Part shown: in pieces, positions 57,196 through 64,000 of the stretch
How positions within the stretch are numbered: position 1 is the first letter of the stretch
How the letters are laid out: each line of letters opens with the position of its first letter
From: Neurospora tetrasperma FGSC 2508
Taxonomy: Eukaryota; Ascomycota; Sordariomycetes; Sordariales; Sordariaceae
Assembly: GCF_000213175.1 (NCBI RefSeq)
Contig: NW_009799104.1
Location: forward strand, 1,022,205-1,086,204
Reading direction: 5' to 3'
DNA: 64,000 bases
Notes under the pieces: generated by a model
Databases searched by the model: none
What the model saw: the letters and a program-made list of their open reading frames with translations, nothing else
Told to the model about the DNA's origin: nothing
Program-made: the position numbers and the translations under genes

Positions 57196-58714
57196 GCGTT
57201 GCCTTATTTGTTTGGAGTTTTGGATTTCAAAAGAAATAGTATCCATAAGGTCAAAGCGATTTATCAAAGGGTCGAATATAATATACCATGACTTTAATCA
57301 CCATCCCTCCCTGCGCCTTTTGCTTGGTTTTCCCAGAAAATCCTTGTGCTCCCGCACCTCGAGCGACTGTCCTCACTTTGTCCGAGTTGCAGTTCCGGAG
57401 ATTGACAACAAGCTAACCAGAAGTTTACAAGTCCAGACTTTCACACCCACTCGTTCAGATTGCCCTCCTGTGGCTAGAATCGAACGAGCATTCCCGAAAA
57501 GCCAGCACGATGCCTTCCCTCCTGCCACCTCGCGTGCGTCTGGAGTAACCCCTTGAGCAATGACTTGGACCGCGCCGTCGCTGGTCGTTGCTTGCGACTC
57601 ATCGCTACGGGCTCCATGTATGGCCCGCAAGCAGTTGAGCTCTCTTGGCAAGCCTTTCGTGAGTTTCACCTCATCCTAACCTTCAGCTGGTAAGTGTAAA
57701 GAGGCGGTGCTCTCCTGCGAGCCATACGTGGCAACTTGTATAGGTTTATGGTTCGCTAAAATCGACTTCTTCCTGAGGTCAAGAAAATGACAGTTGGCAG
57801 AGTTTGAGTTGCTGCGCGGAACAAATGAGGGGACTATATCCATCTGGTAGTGGCTTCTGATAACCGGGGCTCAGCGAAGCATACTGTGTAGCTTCGGGAG
57901 AAGGGGCAAGAGTGTTTACAGAACCAACCAAAAACCGGCCACACATACAACCCCATCGAAACCCAGACTTTGCAGCAGAGTTCTGTACTTGACCAAACAT
58001 GGATCAAAGTCTGGAAGGACTTTGCGGAGACCTTAGTCCTGATACAACTTATTTGTGTAAACAGAAGCAGCATCCGATTCGTTTTCTTCCAACTTGATAT
58101 AACTTCCTTCTCCTACCTCTACCCTCGCACTTTGGCTAGTACTTCCTTGGCTCCCGAACCACCTCTCCCTCTCGTTCAAACTAGACAGCACAGCAGCTGC
58201 TACTTCGACTTCCCGCAGCTCTTTAGGTTGATTTGTCGAGCTGTACTGGAATTCCCATATTTAGAGGACGTCATGTTGGAGTGGGGATGAAGATCAGGGG
58301 GCCGACAAACGCGGATGCTACAGGGCAGTGTTTGAAGTTGTTCTTGAACTTTCCACACCGCATCACCTAGTAACATATGCCCAGAACTAGTCCATTAACT
58401 CAACGGAACGAGAGAACCTGGGGGGTGGATAACCCAAGGTATTCCACATCGATGTTTGCGACTGGTGGCAATCGCGAGGGTTCCTTGGAAGTTGGGCCCA
58501 ACATTCCCGGCATCAAGTACCGGGGCCCTAAGTGAACGGGTTTGCTAGGCGGGGAACTTTGGCAGGGGACTTTGTGATCATCTCCACAACTGATACAAGA
58601 AGACTCAAAATCTCGTCTTTCGTTTCTTCTTTCTCTTACTTATACATCTATCGCAAAATCCTCCCGCTTTGTTCCCTTCAGAGAGAGAAAAAAAAAAAAA
58701 AAGGAGCCGAAAAG
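57196..58714. other. 1.5-kb intergenic tract
   Basis: This includes the 3' UTR of the dehydrogenase and the promoter of the N-acetyltransferase, which ends in a CT-rich tract and an A16 run just before its ATG. A minus-strand open frame at 57373-57669 (98 codons) has balanced composition but no family that I recognise. Confidence 0.45.
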
Positions 58715-59708
58715 ATGGTAACATATACCCAAGATCAGCTGGATCGCTATTTCCGGCATATCGGCTATTCGCCGAAGGATGCCGAAGACGACCTCGGCAG
58801 GCTCGCCATGTTGCAGCTACGCCACATGGCCCGCGTTCCATTCGAGAGTCTGACATTGCATTACTCCCAACACCACCGATTGTCACTGGACCTGGAGGAC
58901 CTTTTTGAAAAGATCGTCGACAAGGGGAGGGGAGGTTACTGCATGGAAGTCAATACGTTCTTCGGGGCCGTCTTGCGCAGTCTGGGCTACACACTCATTA
59001 ACGTGGGGGGAAGAGTGAAGGCAGGCGATAGAGAGTACAAAGGATGGTTTGTGGTACCCAACCAGAGGCCTATGCCCACCTAAGTAAGCATCGTGCACTA
59101 ACGGGATTCTCAGGAATCACATGGTCAACATCGTGACCATCAACAACACACGTTATCTGGTTGATGTAGGATTCGGCTCCCACGGCTCGGTTAATCCAGT
59201 GCCTCTGGAGCACAACTACATCTTTACCACAGTCTCCCCAGCACGAGGTAAACTCGAATACAAAAGCCTCTCCCAACACACCGATCCTACCAACCAAAGG
59301 ATATGGGTATACTCAACCCAGGAAAACCCGTCTGCGCCCTGGAAGGAAATGTACTGTTTTGCCGCCGACACAGAGTTCTTCCCGGCCGATTTTGAGGTCA
59401 TGAACCTATCAACTATGACCAGCCCTCAAAGCTTCTTTGTGCAGACCGTTATGTGCATGTGGCTTCTGCTCAACGACAACAACAACGACGACGACAAACA
59501 GGAACAGCCTATAGGCCTCCTGATATTGCACAAGGATTATGTTAAGAGGAGGATAGGCGATAAGTCCGAGATCATCGAGCAATTTGAGTCGGAAGAGCAG
59601 AGAGTGAAGGCCCTGCAGAAGTATTTCGGCATCGTCCTTACAAGAAAAGAGAAGGAGGCAATTCGCGGCTTGCCAAGCGAGTTGAAGACGAGGTGCGGGC
59701 ATTGTTAA
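58715..59708 (+). CDS. Arylamine N-acetyltransferase (NAT)
   Basis: Two exons (58715-59046, 59114-59708) join to 308 aa. NATs transfer an acyl group from acyl-CoA to arylamines, hydrazines or, in some fungi, to plant benzoxazolinone breakdown products. The catalytic triad is complete: C76 in GRGGYCMEVNTFFG, H113 in GWNHMVNIV (the Trp codon is split by the intron) and D128 in YLVDVGFGSHG. VPFESLTLHY near residue 42 is another family block. The intron uses a gtttgt donor and ctcag acceptor; without it the frame stops soon after the donor. An Asn/Asp run (about 235-245) is unusual within the C-terminal region. The C-terminus ends CGHC, not typical and possibly metal-reactive. Cytosolic. No detoxification cluster partner is seen beside it. 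Confidence 0.93.
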
Positions 59709-60801
59709 GTGTGAATACGTTACTGGGGTTACCCGGGAAATTGGAACTGCATGCTGAAGTAAAGGTATGGGGAGCAGAGAACGGAGGTTTTGCCGTCTAG
59801 CAGTCTTCATTCGACACCATAAGACAACGTGCAAATAGTGTGGTACCCAATCATCTTGGGCCCAGCTACCTCTAAACATCTGCCGCATCGGTGCTCCTCA
59901 CACCCGTACCCGCACCCACCTGCCTGGAGAGGATCAGACAAGCGAGCTGTACATGCAAAAACGTGGAAGAATGGCACGCAATCAGCAAATCCTACGAGGT
60001 TGGCGAGAGTTAACCCAATGTTTTTTTCCGAACTCCTTCCTGAACCTGTTTCTCCTCGGATTAACACACCATCTCGGGCCCAACACCTCACCATAACCCT
60101 TTCCACTCGGTTCATATTCGCAGGAATCCGTTCCAGAAAATGCGTTCCAACGCCCTCATTCGACACTCAAGGCTGGATTGAGAATGGCATTTCATTGGCA
60201 TGTTGATAATCCAAACATCCAACCTTTGTGAGCCACGCCATATCATCCCATTTCCCTATCCCAGATACTGAGGCGGGAGACTTCATGATTGTTCCTAGGA
60301 CAAACGAGGTTTACACACCATGAGAACGTATTCAGCGTATCTTCGTCCATTGGGAGCTTCTCGACATTCAGAAAATTTCCTCCAGTTGCATTCCCACCTC
60401 GGACACCGAGACCATTGATGGCCCTCTTTTCCTGCAATGACCTGGCACAGCACACAGTTCTCCTCCACCTCCCCTTTTGCAGTTACCAATCACCTGGGTG
60501 CTGGATCGCTTGACTTTACCTCTGGTTGTTTACTCGTCTTTCATGTTACGGCATAGCATTCTTGCATAAGCGTTTCTTTCGAGTCTGGAGTTTACTTCTT
60601 GTTTAGCGTGTTGCAACTTCAGTAGTGAATCTGATGATTAATATCGTAGTCTCTTAATATGGCCTTCATAGCTTCGGTAGTGGCCCAACACATTGATCAT
60701 CCTTTATTCTCATGTAACATCTCAGTCACTCATCACCTCCTCATTCACACCCTGACACATCTCTTCTCCAACTCATCCTCAGACCATCATCACCATCCTC
60801 T
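59709..60801. other. Convergent intergenic spacer
   Basis: This lies between the 3' ends of the NAT gene (plus) and the sorbosone dehydrogenase-like gene (minus). Open frames on the minus strand (59807-60166 and 60243-60513) look plausible in composition but have no recognisable domain. Confidence 0.45.
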
Positions 60802-62413
60802 CTAAACCAGAGCCAAAGCCCCAGCGACACCTACAACCCCCGCCCACATCAACGCCCTCGTCTCCCACCCACCACCACCACCCAACAGCCTACCCGCCGC
60901 ATTCTCATCATCATCATCATCCTCGCCCTTCCCCGTCGCGCTCGGAGAGCTCTCGCTTCCCGACCCAGTCCCAGTCCCCGTAACAATCGTCCCATTCTCC
61001 GTCGTCGTCGTCGTCGGGTTCTCCTCCTCCGTCTTCCTTTTCATCAAAACATAAATCTCGCCCGTACTATCACTCGTCATCCACAGCCTCTCGCTAGAAT
61101 CCAACGCCATGCCCACCGGTCGGAAGCACTCATCCGGACAAACCGAATTGTCTTTATTCATCATGACATGCTGCTGCAAAGCGTCGCGGCTGTTTTCCGC
61201 TGAGACGGTCGGTTCGCCAGTGACAGAGTCAAACGAGATGGCGGACAGCCGGTACCCGACGGGATCCGTCTTGTCAAAGGAGCCCCTGAACGTGACGTAG
61301 GCGACGTCCCCCTTGGGAGCGAACTTGATGTCCATGGGGGCGTAGTGGGCCGGAAACGTGAGGCGGGGACTCACGTAGTCGGAGGCGCAGGTTTCGTCTG
61401 TCAATTGATTGCCCGAGACGGTTTTGGCGTTTTCCTCCTCGGTGATGGCGAATTGCGAGCCGATCTTGAGGTTGTAATCGTTGTCGGGAATCTCAGACAC
61501 GTCCCACACGGCGAAGCACTTGGGGTAGCCAAAGTTGCCGCCCTGGTTGGGGAGGATCTTGGTGCCGTTGAGGTAGCCAAAGAAGTTGAGCTCCTCGCCC
61601 GGGTTGTTCTCGTGAATGTCCTTGCCGTTGCGGGTGACGCCGTCGATGGAGTTCTCCACGGCGTAGATGCCGCCTGTGATGGGGTGCTCGCCGACCCCCA
61701 CGGAGTTGCGCAGGCCCCAGCCGAGCACGATGCCGTCTTCATTGTAGTTGTAGGCTTTGGTGGAGCTGGTCATATTGGAGATGTCGAAGGCGCGGATCTG
61801 CGAGAGACCGTTGGTGAGCACCTCGGCTTGTGCCTCGTTGCCGTCGGCGCTGCCGCGGGAGACAAGCAGGTAACCGTCTTCCTTTTGCGAGAGAAGGAGG
61901 GTGCGGGTGACGAGGTCGTTGTTGCTCATGTTGGTGACGATTTCGCGCTTGCCGCTGACGGTGCCGGCTTTGGAGTCATAGTCCCAGGCGTAGACGGCCG
62001 AGGCGGAAGATGCGTAGAGGGTCTTGCCATCTTTGGAGAGAGCAATGCCGTGATTCAGCTGTTGTTGATTGTTAGCTGATCTTGCTTCTCTTGTAACTCA
62101 GAAGGAAACGTACCGTCTTCTCATCGATGAGCGTCTTGGACTCAGAGACAGAGATACAAGTGCCTCCATTGTCTTTGAGCGTATGATGAGTGATACCCTT
62201 CCCGCTCTCAACAACCAGCAAAGCACCCGAGCTATCAAACTGAAGGCTTCGGGGCTTGGTCAACTCGCCGGCGATCAGTTGGGCTTGCCATCCAGCGGCA
62301 ACGACAGGGAGGTTATATGATGGGACAAGAACTTTGTCGCAGGAGGTTTGAGCGAGGGCAGTGGCTGAAAGTCCAACTGCAAGAGCTGCTTTGGCAACGC
62401 CATTGGTTTTCAT
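60802..62413 (-). CDS. GPI-anchored glucose/L-sorbosone dehydrogenase-like protein
   Basis: Two exons on the minus strand (62413-62114, 62058-60802) join to 518 aa. I chose MKTNGVAKAAL (62413) over an in-frame Met at 62455 because it begins directly with a signal peptide (residues 1-22, ending ATALA-Q). The mature protein has the beta-propeller pattern of the glucose/sorbosone dehydrogenase family: KPRSLQFDSSGALLVVESG, LNHGIALSKDGKTLYASSAS, GWGLRNSVGVGEHP, APMDIKFAPKGDVAYVTFRG and RPVGMALDSSERLWMTSDSTGEIY. Bacterial relatives use PQQ; whether fungal ones do is not established. The tail is Thr/Ser/Gly-rich with an Asp/Glu patch and ends in GGGGGWETRALMWAGVVGVA plus ALALV, a classical GPI-attachment signal. 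It therefore probably sits on the outer plasma membrane or wall. The intron is 55 bp with gtacgt and acag. Confidence 0.9.
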
Positions 62414-64000
62414 TTTGTGGGTATCAAAACGAAACACACAGTGACTGGATATCAAACAAGTTAAGTGAATGACATTAATGTGTCTTGTTTCAGTAAAGAA
62501 CGGCCCAGTTGACTAAAATAGAGAGAACAAGATGATGTCAGATGGACAGACAGATGGATGAGAGGTTGGGTTCAATAAGGTAGTAAGCACACATGTAAAA
62601 GGGGTGCATTCGATACGGGTTATAAAGGGCTTCCTTCTAAGGACATATCGAGCCTAAAGGGTGGTAAAATACAAACATCAGGCCCGTGACGACTATAACT
62701 AGGATTCGGCTGCTAAAGAGGAGGCCATTTTTCCATAGCTCCGACTTGCCGCACAAAACGCCACAAAAGCGACGATAACAGGCCGGACCGGTCATGGTGC
62801 ATCCAAAAGGGTGTTGGCCAACCACGAGATTCCCACGATAGTTCTTCAGCTCTGTACGTACAGCCAGAAGCGTTCGGTAGTCAGGACTTGCCGTATTCGG
62901 CTCGCACTGGTCAGAGTTGGGACTTGAAGCCCGTCGCCGCTCTCATCAATACCCAGGACATCCTATATAATCCTGCATACGGATTCCAATAGTGTAGCAC
63001 CCAGATGCGGGTTGAAGCTGTCAGGCATGTCCTTCAGGCTTCAGGCCGTCCTTCACACCATTGCTGTGCCATCCTCAACCGTCAAACCCCGCAATAATTT
63101 TCACAGAGAGGGTGGTATTAAGCCAATCACTGTGGTTCCCCATGGTGTGGTTCTGTATATCGAGTGGCGAGTATCAATAGAGTCGAAAGAAGAAATGAGA
63201 ATAGGGTGATGGCTTGATGGTGTGCTCCCCGCATAGCTTATGGACAATAAAGTGAAGGCTGCTGGAAGCCATCAGCAAACAAACTCTGGTACTGTGATAT
63301 AACACCGTCGATTCGGCACCCAGATGGGTCTCCGATAGGGCTTCAGACCATGTTGGGGAAGGCCATTGCCACTGTAAAGCAGGCCTATCCCAGAGGTTTT
63401 GACAGCTGAAGAAGCTGGAAGCCCAAATACCACGAGGGAACATTGCTTTTTATCCCGATTGGGACAGCAGAGGCGTGCGCGTGATGGAGGGTGGGGAGCT
63501 GAGGAGATAGGACAAAGGGCTGGAAGCAGAAAGTGAAGAAACAACAAGTAAAAGGGAAAAAGAGAAAAACACCCCTTCACCCCCTACACCATATTTGCAT
63601 AGAGACTCTTCTTGTCCAAGCTCATGGGAACCGGCCATCCGCAACAACTCTGGTGCAGAGAGATCATGTACATGACCCGCGAAGACAGCTTTGCCTTCTG
63701 ATGTCAATTTATACGCATCTGCTTCCACCGTAGACCTGCTTCCAAAATCGACTTTGCACGGCATACGAAGCTTAACCTCTTGTTGAACTTTCACAGTTCG
63801 TTGGTGACATTGGTGACACCATCCATATAATCGCGAGGCTGCCAGATTCCTTGATGCCAAACTGGTTGACAGCGGCCGGTAACGTTTCATGATGTAAGCA
63901 GCGCCCAACCACGTCCAAGCAAATACTATGCAATTGGACTGATCACGATGTTAGCAGAGCGGCACTGCCAACAACCGGATGATGAGTGTGGCGAGCTTGA
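62414..64000. other. Upstream region of the GPI protein and window end
   Basis: This contains the promoter of the minus-strand gene. No other gene is recognised. A minus-strand open frame at about 63560-63908 (MKRYRPLSTSLASRNLAASR onward, from about 63890) has even composition but no known domain; it could be an exon of a gene that extends beyond the window, or chance. Confidence 0.4.

Noticed and set aside
57440-57560. Possible second tRNA (AGAATCGAACGAGC resembling a T arm on the minus strand)
   Set aside because: The T stem does not pair fully and no acceptor or anticodon stem could be built around it.
61345-62079. 244-codon plus-strand frame
   Set aside because: Antisense shadow of the sorbosone dehydrogenase-like exon 2; Val/Gly/Ala/Asp-rich with no domain.
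1-64000. Transposons, LTR elements, viral copies or CRISPR arrays
   Set aside because: No transposase, reverse transcriptase, integrase or capsid motif, no long terminal repeats and no regularly spaced direct repeats were recognised on either strand.

Overview
This is nuclear DNA from a filamentous ascomycete, most likely a Sordariomycete near the Sordariales. The evidence is short spliced introns (about 50-300 bp, GT...AG), CT-rich tracts ahead of start codons, an intron-bearing tRNA-Tyr, a HET-domain relic, a GH55 glucanase, a GPI-anchored sorbosone-dehydrogenase-like protein and a Pcl-type cyclin. Class and order are inferred from overall resemblance, not from a search. I find fourteen protein-coding genes that I would annotate, one tRNA gene and one decayed HET-domain gene. 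A 929-nt run of N (22299-23227) is an assembly gap flanked by C homopolymers.

Layout. 0.4-2.0 kb: decayed HET-domain gene (-). 3.4-4.6 kb: Ala/Pro/Glu/Lys-rich protein (+). 5.2-6.7 kb: DUF2461/TIGR02453 protein (-), divergent from a phytanoyl-CoA dioxygenase-like protein at 7.6-8.5 kb (+). 8.8-11.5 kb: secreted GH55 beta-1,3-glucanase (-), 7 exons. 11.5-18.1 kb: no gene recognised. 18.1-21.3 kb: two-finger C2H2 regulator with a fungal transcription factor domain (+). 21.3-28.1 kb: gap and no gene. 28.1-29.3 kb: Pcl/Pho80-like cyclin (-). 29.3-42.0 kb: 12.8 kb without a convincing gene. 42.0-43.2 kb: CDK1/Cdc2 (-), divergent from an ALKBH1-like dioxygenase at 44.5-45.7 kb (+). 47.0-47.7 kb: unknown protein (+). 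49.0-49.9 kb: tandem-repeat acidic/proline-rich protein (+). 50.7 kb: tRNA-Tyr (-). 53.1-55.4 kb: multi-pass membrane protein with a long disordered tail (+). 56.2-57.2 kb: D-2-hydroxyacid dehydrogenase (+). 58.7-59.7 kb: arylamine N-acetyltransferase (+). 60.8-62.4 kb: GPI-anchored glucose/sorbosone dehydrogenase-like protein (-).

The genes do not form a biosynthetic cluster. The only functional pairing is a Pcl-type cyclin and CDK1 about 13 kb apart, with the large gene-poor tract between them. Pcl cyclins classically partner Pho85/PhoA kinases, so the proximity need not mean partnership. Three enzymes (PhyH-like, ALKBH1-like, NAT) and the 2-hydroxyacid dehydrogenase are unlinked housekeeping or detoxification functions.

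The most unusual items are the nine-copy PxPRPQTPLVPV repeat protein ending in Cys-Cys, the unknown membrane protein, the very long gene-free tracts beside regulators, and a tRNA-Tyr gene with C instead of T at the near-invariant position 54. I saw no reverse transcriptase, integrase, transposase, capsid gene or CRISPR array.
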